Source of the DNA: Podocnemis expansa
Taxonomy: Eukaryota > Chordata > Testudines > Podocnemididae
NCBI GenBank assembly: GCA_007922195.1
Contig: ML682067.1
Location: 4,319,372-4,383,371 of the forward strand
Length of the DNA stretch: 64,000 nt
Direction: 5' to 3'
Shown piece after piece: positions 32,760 to 44,253 of this stretch. A program made the translations under genes and the position numbers. Position 1 is the first letter of the stretch; each line of letters opens with the position of its first letter. The notes beneath the pieces were generated by a model that saw nothing but the letters and a program-made list of their open reading frames with translations, made no database searches and had not been told where the DNA came from.

Positions 32760-33775
32760 ACCGATGTACCTGCTTGTAGTAGAGGGGGGACGGTTACCTA
32801 CTGGCCGAGAGGTAGCTGGGCGCCAACACTGCCCCTACTGGCCCGAAGAGGCCTTGCATAAGAGCCCAGACCGGAACCAAAGGGAGCGGGAGGACCATAT
32901 AAGGGGCCAGACCAGGCAGCCAGGGGGGAGACAGCTGCTGCCACTGGCAGACCTCCCTCCCTGGGAGCCAGAGAGGCCCAACTGACAGCGAGATCCCTTC
33001 CTCTGTGAAAGCCTAGGGGAAGAACCCTAGTTGGCCGTGCACCTAGAGAAAACTCTCCCAGGGGAAAACCTGGATGAGCTTCCCTCAGCAGAGAGCCTGG
33101 GGCTAGGGAATCAGCCTGATGCCTACGAGTACCATGATGAACTTCCCTCTGCTGGCGAAGGCACTGAGCTGGCTACCCTGGACCTGTGCGATCTGGAGGA
33201 ACTCCCCCTGGCAGATGAAGCAGAATTACCTGTGTTGACACCTGAAGATAATGAGGGCTTGATGGGAATGCCCTGGGGAACCTACCCAGAGGACAATGAG
33301 AACTATGTACCACAGGTATTGTGGGAAGGAAGTAGCCCAGGGGCAGTTTGGTGAGTCTGTGTGTTTTGGCAGGAGCCCTGCTGACATGGGGGCACCCTGT
33401 GCTCGCCACTAGTAGGGCCCTGGGCTGGAACGCAGTGGAACAGGTGGGCCTGTGTTCCCCTTTCATCCCCTGCTGCCGTCCGGGCTACTGGGTGCTTGCC
33501 TTACCCCTGCTGGGAGTTGAAGGACCTGAACTATTGTTATTATAGACTTGCCTTACCTCTGGAGGGGTTGAAGGCTCTGAACTATTGTTTTTTGTGGTTG
33601 CCTTACCCCCGGAGCGGTTGAAGGCCCTGGACGATTATATTGTGGGTTTAGGGGAATCGAATTGGGCCCTGCTGTGTGTCCAGCCCTATGCCCCACAAGG
33701 CGGCCTAGCTGAAGGCCTGGCCACCTTACGCTGGTGCAGTCCAAAGACTCCAGAGGTGTGACTGTCACACCCATC
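32760..33775 (+). mobile_element. LTR-like block (family G) with 51-bp tandem repeats
   Basis: A TATA-like box (gaccatataaggggcc near 32,900) is followed by a GC-rich transcribed-type leader and, near the 3' side, three tandem units. The right edge reads GTGACTGTCACA, a plausible LTR end. No matching target duplication was found. A 107-codon acidic frame at 33,031-33,354 (repeated LPSAE/LPLADEAELP-type motifs) lies inside; it looks repeat-derived. Confidence 0.5.
33498..33650. repeat. Tandem repeat, 3 x about 51 bp
   Basis: gccttacc(c/t)c(t/c)gg-g-gttgaagg-c(c/t)tgaactattgtt units begin at 33,498, 33,550 and 33,600. Confidence 0.85.
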
Positions 33776-34370
33776 TTTGCCCAATTTATTGTTCTAAGAA
33801 TTCATTTGTGGGCTGGGTTCAATGGTTCTTCCTTCTTGGTTGAGCAGATGTACTGTCTGTTTTCGGTGGACCTATGTTGAGAAGGAGGCCCTGGCACACA
33901 TGTTTATAGAGCGTGCCTGGTTGCAACCCCTCTTCTGGCTCTTCCAAAATTAAAAACCTAATTAAGGTTCTAGCAGCACTTTCCCCTGATTCATACACAC
34001 CCCATCCATGGCTCATCAAGTCATAAGACTGCCTTGTCAGCATCCTGCTTGTGCTGATCAAGAGGGCTAGCCATCACACCAGGATGAAGAAGCTGGTCAG
34101 GGAGGTGCTCTGTGACTGTGCCTATTTCCAGTACTTTGTTCAATCATACCTCTGAGCTGAATTTCTCTGGGCTGTGACCCAAGTGGCTCCTTACCCACCT
34201 GTGAGAAACAGTGGGTGTGGTCTCAGTGTCCCCTTCTGGTTCCTTGATTTTTAGCCTTTGACTCTCACTTCTGTTCTTGTTTTTCTGTTGGTTACTGCAA
34301 GAATTCATTTGTGGCTGTCCCCTGGGTTGCGGTGATGTACCTTCAGTTTTTGAGTGGGACTAGGTCAGCC
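33776..34370. other. Possible internal part of an LTR element, unidentified
   Basis: aagaattcatttgtgg occurs at 33,796 and 34,299, about 500 bp apart, each followed by related sequence. Between them a plus frame reads VLLVLIKRASHHTRMKKL... for ~40 codons without a recognised domain. Confidence 0.3.
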
Positions 34371-35518
34371 CATTGCAGTACTCTCAGATGCTCTTAGACC
34401 AGAGCTCAACAACCCCAGGCAACAGATTGCCATGGCACCCAGGAATTGTACCAAGGCACCTAACTGTACTGTGGCAATTCGTGGGTGGAACATCCCCACT
34501 GGAAAAAAAACCTGCCAGCAGCTTTAGCGGTGTTGGGTGGTTTTTTCTTGGGATTCCACACCACTTCCCAGTAGCAAGGTGCTTTCTAAAGCACCACACA
34601 CCTTGGTGCTTCAGTTTTTGGACTGACAGCTAGGTGTGCAGAACATTTGTTTAGACCTGCCTTAGCCATTCTTATATCACACCTTACACACTATTGCAAT
34701 GATTGTACAAAACAGTCCCTGTGCAGTATCATTTGAAAACTAACACACTGCTCAATAATATCATTGTAAAATATATCAACAATGCTGCATGTGAAATTGC
34801 AGTTATGCACTGGTATTATGCTTTAAAGTCTGTGACTAAAAGATGTTTTAAACCAGGCATGTCACAGGGAGTTGATAATCAGATCCTCTTCAGACTGAGG
34901 AAAGAGGCCCACACCTGAAACCGTGCATGGTACAAATTCAGAGGGCTAGTCATTGCATGGAAGTTTGCAGCAGAAAGAAATAAATTTGCACAATAGCAAC
35001 TACCATTGGAGGAGGAAAGGGCTTAGAGTCTTATCTTCCAGACATCATGGTTCCTTTACTCAGCATGAACTAATACACTTTATCGGGGTAGGGGTATCAT
35101 TTGAATGAATCAGTTTCAAAGATTCACATTTTCAAAGGGAGAGCAAGAAAACTCCTAAGGTCTCTTTCAATTTATGGAGACAAAGAAACCAAGTAATTCA
35201 TCTCTGCAGTGAATTCTAGAAAGCCCAGGCAGTGTAAATCTGAAAGATGTCTAGGTGTAAGACAAAACATTTTGAACAAAGCCTGTATCTTGCTAGATTA
35301 AGCTTTAGACATTTAAATGCATTTTCTCCATTTTTATTTGCTGGTAACCATCTCTGCCTTTTTCTCTTTTGTATGGTATCACTTCATCCATGGTCTTTTC
35401 TTAATCAACTTGTTTTTCTTTCATTATAAATCATCATTGCTGTGTTTGTTCAGTGAAGTGTGTGATTCTGGGAGCTGACAGGTTGGAGTGTACTACTGCC
35501 TCCGTAAAGGCAAATTCC
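34371..35518. other. Stretch with no recognisable gene
   Basis: Short frames only. A small palindrome ggtgctttctaaagcacc is at 34,579-34,596. Confidence 0.5.
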
Positions 35519-35993
35519 AAAGGGGGTAGCTGTGTTAGTCTAGTTCAGCAAAACAAACAAGGAATCTTGTGGCACTTTGAAAAACTAACAAATTTATTTA
35601 TTGCATGAGCTTTCATGGCTGTAATCCATTTAATCAGATGCATGAAATGGAAGCTGTAGCATGTCAGGTGAATAAATAAATACAGAGAAGGGTAAGTCAC
35701 AAGGTCAGTTCAAGTCTTTTTCAGCAAACCGAACAAGCTGTTTTGATTCAGATACTGTGGAACAGTAAATAAGGTGAGAAAGTTAGGCGGGAAGATCACC
35801 TTTGGTAATGAGCCAGCCAGCCCAAATCTCTATTCAGACCTAATATAATGGTGTCAATGGTGTCAAATTTGCACATGAATTCCAACTCTGCAGTTTCATG
35901 TTGTAGTCTCCTTAAAGGGATTCTGTTGAAGCTCTGTAACTATCATGTCTTCACAGAATGTGAAGGAAAGTTGAAGTGTTCCTCTACTGGTTT
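35519..35993 (-). pseudogene. Penelope-like element (copy 1): C-terminal coding end plus terminal repeat
   Basis: On minus, 35,993 begins KPVEEHFNFPSHSVKT then a stop; after a frame change comes LQHETAELEFMCKFDT and LNRDLGWLAHYQR with a stop at 35,796. This is the end of the GIY-YIG endonuclease region of a Neptune-like PLE (His/Phe/His spacing as in KPVxEHF...H). The downstream terminal repeat carries a mutated hammerhead-like core (CTGATTA for CTGATGA; GAAA kept) and ends at gggggtagctgtgttagtc at 35,524. The upstream half of this same copy continues at 36,431-36,545, beyond an insertion. Confidence 0.82.
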
Positions 35994-36430
35994 CAGAAAT
36001 CACAGAACAAAGAAACCAGTTGCTGAGCACTTCCATCTTTCTAATCACTCGATAAATGATTTGTTAACAACTGTCGTCAGAGATGTGGCTGGGACATCAA
36101 GACTTCAAAGAGAAACAGCTGAACTCAAATTAATATGCAAGCTAAATTCTGTGAAAGCAGGACTTAATCAAGACTATGGGTTCTTTTCCCATTACAAAAG
36201 GTAATTTGACTTCAGGCTTCCCATGGTTTGAACCTAAGAACTGCTCTGATTTGCTGTTACTGTATGACCTGATCCTATGTTTTACACCCCCTTGCATTTA
36301 TTTTCTTTCCATTCTGTAAGTTCACCCATCTTCGAAGCATCTGACAAAGTGGGATTTTTCTCCCACGAAAGCTCATGCGAAAAATAAATCTGTTAGTCTT
36401 AAAGTGCCACACGACTCCTTGTTTTTTTCT
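35994..36430 (+). pseudogene. Penelope-like element (copy 2), inserted into copy 1 in opposite direction
   Basis: On plus: RNHRTKKPVAEHFHLSNHS from about 35,996, then SRLQRETAELKLICK and KAGLNQDYGFFSHYKR, stop at 36,202. This parallels copy 1 residue by residue. The terminal repeat follows at 36,340-36,425 with CTGACAA, stem gtggg/cccac, CGAAA and gctcatgcg. It is 5'-truncated to the last ~70 codons of the GIY-YIG region, as is common in PLEs. It separates the NGNIQ and KPV codons of copy 1. Confidence 0.8.
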
Positions 36431-36545
36431 GAATGTTACCATTCTTAATATCTGATTTGTGTCCATTTATTCTTTTGCACAGAGACAGTCACGTGTGGCT
36501 AATGAATAAGGCAGGGGGCATTGTTTGCATATGAGTTAAGGGTGT
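36431..36545 (-). pseudogene. Penelope-like element (copy 1): GIY-YIG domain segment
   Basis: On minus: LICKQCPLPYSLATRDCLCK then RINGHKSDIKNGNIQ ending at 36,431. In relatives the segment holds the YIG catalytic motif (MYIGQTG-type); here it reads YSLAT, so endonuclease activity is lost. The frame continues across the inserted copy 2 at 35,993. Confidence 0.78.
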
Positions 36546-37471
36546 CACTGTTGTTGCCCCTCATGGCATGTAGAAGTTTAGATAATTTAGTGTCTTTTTT
36601 TTTTTTTCTTTTGCCCTGTAGGGAAGCTAACCCTATGTTGTAGATGGCTTTTCCTCTTTTTTTTGTGAAGTTCAGCCAGATGGAAGTATGTGTTGAAGGT
36701 TGTTTTCTTATGAGAGTTTCCAGGGCTGAGAGTTCATTTTTGATCTTCTGTTTGCTGTACAGGATACTGATTAGGTGGTATCTTAGTTTCTTTGAGAGTG
36801 TGTGGCACAATCTCTCACTGTAGTCTGTTTGCTATGTTGCTCATAATGGATTTTTTACCTTCAGTTCATTCGGTATTATAGACAATTGTTTGCACTTGGA
36901 AAAGATGTCTCTCTGTACAGAACACTAACTATATCTTTTGTTTAGCCAATGCCTTGGTGTAGCAAATGCTAGTTCAGTGGCATAGGAGTAAGTGAATACA
37001 TGCAAGAGAACAATGTCAGGAACCGGGGGAAGGATAGAACTTAGAAGATAAGATGATTTATGAATCCTCACTGATGAGTTTTGGTGTTCTAGGGGCAGGC
37101 AATGTCAAATTCATGTTGCCCAGAGTTAGAGCACTTGCCTTTGGACATATTTATTGATTCAAAAATAATGGTAGGGTAAATTTTTATTAAAAAGCCGCAG
37201 TACTGCTGGGAGTAAATTGACACTTTCTTACCCCAGAGGAAGCTCCTAGAAGAGCAGGTTCTGCTTGGATTGAAACAACTAGTGCATGCACTCCCCTCTG
37301 TAACATGCATCTCTGGTGTCTAGTGCAGGGGCGGGATGGGGGAGGGTAATGGGACATTTTCTTTGCAGAGAGCAAGATGACAGTGATACCAGCCATTTCT
37401 AACATCCCCTGGTGGGGGAAGCACCAGGGCATGAGTAGGGCAGGCATCTCCACAATCTACTCTGTACTCAA
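36546..37471. other. Stretch with no certain feature
   Basis: A minus frame at 36,499-36,810 (103 codons, Lys-rich) may include a further upstream or flanking repeat, but I cannot align it to PLE reverse transcriptase. It also contains poly-A on minus at 36,597-36,610. Confidence 0.4.
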
Positions 37472-37473
37472 TA

Positions 37474-37841
37474 CAGGTAGTCCTCACTTAGTGACCGGGT
37501 TCCGTTCCTGAAACCCGGTTGATAAACGAATTGGTCACTAAACGAGGAGCAGCCCTTACCGGTATTTCAGGCATAATGTACTTTACTGGTAGTGGGTTTT
37601 TCAACCATCTGTAGATAGTTTTAATGTCACCTTTGCATCATTTATAACATTTTTAATATATATTTTAAATGTTTTAAGCTCTAATGTACTGAACTTAGTT
37701 TGCATAGTTTACTGTAAATATAGGTAATCTGAGAGAGTTGATGCGAGTTCTCGTACATCGCCATAATACCAACTCATCAGAGAGCTGGTCATAACTCTGA
37801 GGGGTCACTAAACGAGTAGGTCACTAAGTGAGGACTAGCTG
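37474..37841. mobile_element. Tc1/mariner-superfamily MITE (pogo/Tigger-like)
   Basis: Terminal inverted repeats of about 24 bp: CAGGTAGTCCTCACTTAGTG at the left and CAGCTAGTCCTCACTTAGTG read inward from the right, one mismatch. TA dinucleotides flank both ends (37472-37473; 37842-37843), the target duplication of this superfamily. Subterminal sequences (cactaaacgag) are also inverted. 368 bp, no transposase. Confidence 0.88.
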
Positions 37842-38458
37842 TATCCACATCAATACCCAGCCTTGCAGCCAGGTCAACATGGCCTAATGACCACAGAGTC
37901 AATAATGCAGAATCTATAAGCAGCCCTCAGGTCAGGGCAGCACAGCTGCATGGCCACAGAGCCAATCCACAGGGTCTGTAAGGGGCCCTCAGGTCAGGGC
38001 AGCACAGCCTAATAGCCCCAGTCAAAACTGAGCAGCCTTTTATGGGGTACAGTGTCCAGGAAGGGGGGCTCAGGCACTCCTGCTCCACTGAGCCCCAGCT
38101 CAGGGCCCTACTGCTGCTGGGGGGGGGGTATGTCACCACATCAGCAGGAATCCCCACTGAAACATACTGAGTGGTTCTCTACCCTACCCCCAGCTATATC
38201 CTTCAGGCTGCCTGGGCTACTTCCTGCTGGGAACGGGGATAAGTTCTTGCCTGGCACTGATCCATGTCTTCCTCCTTCTTGGCACAGCTGTTGTCAGCTT
38301 CCCTGTGGGTTCTGGGCATCAGTCTTGGCATGCTTGTTGCAAGGCAGCTGCTCCTTAGGCTCCCACTGGAGGCAGCATCTCCTGCAGTTTGGGGCTGATG
38401 CAGCTCCTGGGCAGGAGCTTCTAGTGTACATACTCCTTCTTTGCTGGTCAGCCTCGAC

Positions 38459-38668
38459 TGGGGGTCTCAAACTCAAAATCACCACGAGGGCCATATGAAG
38501 ACTAGTACAGAGCCGCATGAGGAGTAGTACATTAGCCTGAGGGCTGCACCACTGAAACCCTTGCATACAATGATATTACAATACTGGTAACAATAGTGTC
38601 ATTGCGGGCCACAGGAAATAGCTTTAGGGGCTGTATGTGGCCCATGGGCCATGTGTTTGAGACCCCTG
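38459..38668. mobile_element. hAT-type MITE, family F5, copy 1
   Basis: Left end TGGGGGTCTCAAACTC, right inward CAGGGGTCTCAAACAC; target duplication gcctcgac (38451-38458) / gcctagac (38669-38676), 7/8. Body matches the copy at 52,193 (gagggcc...cttaggggctg...ggcccatggg). Confidence 0.88.
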
Positions 38669-38929
38669 GCCTAGACTGAGATGAGTGGCTTCCTTTCATG
38701 CTGGGGCAGCAGTCTGAGCATGCCCATCAGGGCTCAAGAGGTAGAGCTTCTGCCACCCATTTTGCTGCGCTTCTGCAGTGTGGGGTAGATCCACCCCATC
38801 ACAGAAACCCAGAAAGGTGCACTTGGGAATTCCCTCCTGTGAAGTGCACTCAATCACCTTTCTTCATCCCTCAGGAGAGCAATTGAACCCCAGCTGTGCT
38901 ATCAGTTGGAAATGGGACAGAATCCCCCT

Positions 38930-39432
38930 ATAGTAGTTGGCTGTGCAGTCTGAGGTATGTGCACACAAAACCTCTTGCCTTTTAGGACAGAGGACCAGAG
39001 CTTATTTTAAAAGGGTAAATTCTTTAATTAAGAACAACAGATAAGAAACACAGAGAGTGGCTTCTCTGGGATTTAACTTGGATAGTTACAGGATAGTGGG
39101 AAGGGGTACATGTACTTAGCCCAGAGGAGTCCAAAACCAAACCAAAACAAAGAAATAACCTGACTGCATCTCACTAAACATTCCCTTTTCTACTCACACA
39201 TGGTCAGTTACAGACTTGAGCCTATCTTGAGCATGGATGTTGCTGCATCCTCTAGGCCTTTCTCACTGGCCTCATCCTGATCCTTCCAGGAGTTCTGCTG
39301 CCAAACAGGAACACACAGGGCTGCTGCTCCCAATTAAAAAACCTGTACTCTGTTTCTATTGGCTCTCCTAGGACTCATTGACTATGGTGTTAACCCCTTC
39401 ATCCTCAAGGCTCCTACATAGGGTACAATCTA
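38930..39432 (-). mobile_element. LTR-like block, minus strand, borders uncertain
   Basis: On minus it would start TGTACCCTATGTAGGAGCC at 39,432, with a CCAAT-type site (agccaatagaaac near 39,356) and an A/T-rich region toward 39,010. No matching second border found. Confidence 0.35.
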
Positions 39433-40027
39433 GACCTGAATCTCAGGTACTAGGGCTATTGTGGTAAGGCTCTCTTTCAAAAGTAGGTAATATTTTTGGT
39501 TTCTGTTGGATGAAATTTTATCCTTTGAAAGTACTAGTAATTAACCACTTTTTTCATTTTCTTTACAGCAAAGTTTCTTCTAACACAAATTTTAGCAGTA
39601 GGTTGAAGAACTTTTGCTTTCCAGATACATGTGTGTTATCTTCAGCTTCTTTTTAAATTCAATTACTTTTTTTTTTGTAAACCACTATCAACACCAGCAG
39701 GAGTCACCTTTCCCTTTATTTATTTTGGATCCCAAACACAGCAAGAAGCTAATTTTCATTTGCTTCATAATTATACTAATTTTGAAGGTGTATTCTGGAG
39801 ACAGTCTGGCCTCCCAGCATGGCTGCTGTTTTGTCTTTAGGTACTTCCATGAGTGTTTCATGGGCACAGTGACATTGAAAGTGCCTATCTATTGGGTACG
39901 CTGATTCCGTACAATAGATGAAATGTCTTAGTCCTTTAGAGAGTATCAATAAAATTTTTTCAGTTTCCTTCTCCTGTGCACATTGAATCTAGCATGGCAA
40001 AGCAACAGCAATGGATATCGTCTTGGC

Positions 40028-40568
40028 CAGTGGTTCCCAACCACTGGTCTGCAGACCCCTGGGGGGACAGAGCAGCTCCAGGGGGTCCACGGATAGAGTG
40101 GGTGCTGGGGCTGGATGCCACTGAGGTCTCAGGTTCTTATGGAGATCCCAGCTTCCGGCCAGAAGGGACCTTCCCCTAGGCTGGGAGTCTTTAAAACACC
40201 TGCCCTGGGTGAGTAGCCTGGGGGATGGCTATGGCAGGCGCTCCAGCAGCCAGGTAAGAGGGGGAAGGGGCGGAGAACTGGGGGTGTTGGAGAAGACAGA
40301 GGGCAGGGGACCATGGTTGCGGCACTGCTGCCACGGCCCCATGTGCCTGCCAGGGAGCAGGGGCCACTGCGGCAATGGCTCCCACCCCCTGCTCAGGGGC
40401 CCCGCTCCCCAGTAGGAGAGTGGTATAGGTCACGTTCTGCCCTGGTGCAGGCCATGTTCTGCCCAAGCTGGTGCCACTGCTGCACAGCAGTGCTAGGAAA
40501 CCCCAGGGGTTCAAAGTTATTTTACTTTAGAAAGGGATCCCCAGCCTTGAAAATGTTGGGAATCCCTG
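40028..40568 (+). mobile_element. hAT-type MITE, family F1, copy 3
   Basis: Starts CAGTGGTTCCCAACC, right end inward CAGGGATTCCCAACAT. Flanks gtcttggc (40020-40027) / gttgtggc (40569-40576) match 6/8. Interior resembles the copies at 2,603 and 9,517. Confidence 0.78.
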
Positions 40569-40576
40569 GTTGTGGC

Positions 40577-41559
40577 AATAGTGGGATTGATTTTTTTTTT
40601 TTTCCTTTCTCCAGTTATAAGACTGAGAGCAATTCATCCACAAGCCTCAAGTTTACACAGTTTAGAATACTCCTTTTTGCTGATTACTAATGTTATGTTC
40701 ATAGTTTCCTTGTAACCTATAAACATGCTGGCACATTTGTTTCCAAAGTTTTACTTGCTCTACTTCTGTTCATGTCCTTCTTGTTTTCTTTTGACTTCTT
40801 AGCATTTGACTAGCTCTGCTTCCATTCTGAGGCGTAATGTGCAAGGGAGTAATATGTACATAGGACTAAAAATTCTGCAAGCAAACTAATAACTAGAGAT
40901 AAGAAGTCACACAGTTCCATTACTTTTACTACTCCTATAAGAAACATGATAAATTGATTTGAAATCAACAAGATAAAAATCAGTAAAGTGAAAAAGTACT
41001 ACTCTTAGGAAGGAAAAAAAACCAATAGGAAGTAAAAATCAAAATCAAAGCAATGTGAGGCAGTTGTGGAAAAGGCTAATGTCATTCTAGGTTGTATTAA
41101 AAGGAGTGCTTTAAGTCAGACGTAGAAGGTAGCTGTCTTACTTTTCTTTGCACTGGTGAGGTCTCAGCTGGTGTATTGTGACCAGTGCTGGGAGCCAGAC
41201 TTTGAGAGAGATGAACATAAGTTAGCACTGTTTCTCTTTGATTTTGTCCAGGCCCGGAGCCTCCTACTATTTCTGATGCAAATGTTTGCATTAGAAAAGC
41301 TTGGAAGATTTATTTATGTATGCACCTGAAGAAAAATTAAATAGACATTACAGTGTACTGTAAAAGAGATTGATGATTAAAGTTAATCGTAAAGGATTCA
41401 AGTGGAGATTAAAGATGTAATTAAAAGACATCCAGAAGAAACAGCATTCATTTGAATTGATAGAGCAAGGAAAACAGTGGAGGATTTATGGCTTCACAAT
41501 AGTGGGTGCAAGGCTCATGATATGGACAATTATGCAAAAAAAGCATTTGAATGAAATCA
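40577..41559. other. AT-rich stretch, no gene seen
   Basis: Short frames only. Poly-T at 40,590-40,603. Confidence 0.5.
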
Positions 41560-41690
41560 TTTGCGTCTGACAAAGTGGGGTGCAGCCTACAAAAGCTTAT
41601 GCCTGAAGAAATTTTAGTCTTTAAGGTGCTACAGGACTTTTGTTGTTTTTCCTATATACAAACTAACATAGCTAACCCTCTGGAACATTT
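41560..41690 (+). mobile_element. Penelope-like terminal fragment
   Basis: gcgtctgacaaagtggggtgcagcctacaaaagcttatgcc...agtctttaaggtgctacaggactttt...caaactaacatagctaaccctctgg. The core is decayed (CTGACAA; CAAAA for CGAAA) but the outer terminal sequence is better kept than in most copies here. Confidence 0.7.
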
Positions 41691-43867
41691 GAACTTAGGT
41701 ATACAGCTACTAATAGACCTGCCAGAAATATTCTTTTATATGAGAGAGGTAATTTTAAACAGTGTAAGTATAACCTCCTCCCTTTTCTTCCTGGGTTACT
41801 TGGGAGCAGGTAACACACGTGTGCATAGGCACCTAAGTTTGATGACAAGGAGATCCTGAGTTTCCCAGTGGTGGTTGGGATAGTAGGAATCTCCTGTCCA
41901 CTCCTCTGCTGCAGCCCCTTTACTTTATAGGAAATTAAACTTGGCAGTGCCTCCACCTGGCTGGATCCTGTACACACTCAGTGGCTTCCCTTGGGAGCCT
42001 CCAGGACTAAACCCATGCAGCTAAGAATAATAATCTGTGGCATACATCTAATTCAAGTTTACTAATTGTATATATGATACATTCAAGGTGCTTAAATGGC
42101 AGATGAACCTTTAAAGAAACTTATCCTAACAGGATGGAATTGAATATTACTACTAATTTAAATACACAGGGTCAAATAAATAAATCAGTGAACAGACACA
42201 GAATACAGTTTGAAGGAAACTTATCTAACGGGCATTTACACAGCCCTTTCACCCCACCTCCAAAGTGCACACTTCCCAGAGTTCAGAACCCCAACCCCTT
42301 GCTTGTGTGGGAGCGCTTAACGAAGGAGGCTAGTGAATTTATATGTTGAAGAGGGTTACGCATTTCATGGTAGATAGTTAGTTTACTTCCTATTTTGTCA
42401 AATCCACTTCTGCTGTTGCCAGGAATGTGTCTTTGTATCCCATCCTGAAGCAGAGATTTGGCATTACATTTATGAGTGTCCATTGCTTGAGTGGCTGATG
42501 CTAGCCAGAGATCTTAGAGATAACTCACTGGGAACTTCAGAAAAAAATGGTCTTGAAAGATCCTCAAACATTTTGTTTGTCAGGTGTTGTTAACTGTTAG
42601 TTATTGTTGTGTTGCATGGGTGATTCAATAAAATAAGTCATCTGGGATTTGACTTCAGAAGCTCAGGCAGATCATCCACTGTTTATGCATGGGAAATTTT
42701 TTATCCTTTAGACACATTTTCCCTACTTTATTCATTCTAGGCATCTACACTAGCACAATAAGAAATATTATTTGAGTTCACAGAATTACTGAGCATTTCC
42801 TATACACTATTTGAACCCTAATGATAATTTTCAGTGCTTTGAGAATACTTAAAGCAAGACCCAAAAACAAGCTGTGCAGGTAATTTCTAGTTTGAGGATT
42901 CCAAGGGGGTTATAACATGATGTGTACTTAGATTGAGGAAGTTGTTTGTGTTTACTGGCAGAAAGATACTTAGGGGGCTTTAGTGGGGGACTATTAGGCA
43001 CCTACAGAATTAGGTGCTGATTGAGTGGGCATCTGAGGATCTCAGTGGTGCCTAAATATTGGACTAGGCACCTCAAGTAGCAGTTAGGTGCCTAATTATT
43101 TCATGGCTCTAGCCCCTAATTCTTAATGTGAATTATAGTGTGGTTCCATTGATATTTTTCATACCAGTCTTAAGGAAAGATTGAGAATTTTCTGTCTCTC
43201 ATCCTATTTTCCTGCAGGAGCAGCAGTGATATCAGGTTCAAAACTACTCTTGAAATGGAGCCTCAATGATCCAGTAAACTGCAACATAAAGAAAAAGGTG
43301 GCATAACCACTTCCCTGCTATTAGTTTGATTGCTGTACAAACTACTTCATTGTCATAAATCACAGTAAAACACACTTTAAATCAGCAACAATACTTTAAT
43401 GTTTCATATTGAAAGAGGCATCTAAAGCTTCAGCTTTGTGCAATAAATCAGTTATGGATTGTACAAGCAGTACACATGGCCATATTGGGGCATAATTATG
43501 GGGATGTCAATAAGAGACTGCAATTTTTAGCAAATCACCTCATTCTCAAAGTTACCTGGAGATGAATCAGTTCCTATTGTATTTCTAAAATAGTAGAAAA
43601 TCTTGGGCTGCAATTTTTTTGCATCTCAAGCATGGGAATTACTTTTGTCAAGTCGCATGTCATTTCTAGAGATGTTTGGAAATCCTGGAAATTCTATTTT
43701 GATATTAACACATTCCTCATTGTGGGTCTTGTAGAGGAAGGTACCTAAAATATGTGCATATTATTAGCTTCAGTGAAGTCAGTTATACCACTAGTATGCC
43801 TAAAGTTAGGTACATTCCTGAATTGGGGTATGTATGATTATTCTAACTCAGTGATTTTGGGCTATCT
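41691..43867. other. Stretch with no recognisable gene
   Basis: 42,960-43,115 is rich in (a/t)ggcacct(a/c)a words, also common at 54,650-54,880 and 55,450-55,650, perhaps one diffuse repeat family. Nothing else recognised. Confidence 0.4.
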
Positions 43868-43870
43868 TTA

Positions 43871-44250
43871 AGGCTGTCTACACTGGCAAGTTAGTTTGAA
43901 TTAAGTCTCCTTAATTCAAACTAACTTTTTACTTGTCTACATCAGGCTTTCATTAGTTTGAACTAATGAACACTTAATTTGAACTAGTGACTACTGCCAC
44001 TTAGTTTGAACTAAGCGCTTACTTTGAGCGTTAGTTTGAACTAAGTACGGTGGAGACCAGGACTAACCCTTAGTTTGAACTTAGGTTTGAACTAAGGGCA
44101 GTTAGTTTGAACTAATGAAGGGGACTAATTCAAACTAATGTTAGTTCAAACTAATCCATGTTATTAATTCAAACTAATAATTTTGAGATTAGTTTAAACT
44201 AGTCTTGAACTTATTAGTTCAAATTAACTTTCTCTAGTTTAGACATAGCC
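43871..44250. mobile_element. Harbinger-like MITE 1, palindrome-rich
   Basis: Ends AGGCTGTCTACACTGG and, inward, GGCTATGTCTAAACTAG; flanks TTA/TTT. The interior holds about ten copies of TTAGTTTGAACTAA or its parts in both directions, so the strand can fold into many hairpins. Similar in style to the Chompy MITEs described from crocodilians and turtles (PIF/Harbinger type, 3-bp target duplication); name is by resemblance. Confidence 0.7.
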
Positions 44251-44253
44251 TTT

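Noticed and set aside
33031..33354. Acidic 107-codon ORF as a host gene
   Set aside because: Sits between a TATA-like box and tandem repeats of an LTR-like block; repetitive composition, no domain.
34401..34625. Possible further hAT element starting CAGAGCTCAACAACC
   Set aside because: No matching right terminal repeat or target duplication found.
36499..36810. Lys-rich minus ORF as Penelope reverse transcriptase
   Set aside because: No reverse transcriptase motif visible; only the last part overlaps the GIY-YIG segment and in a different frame.
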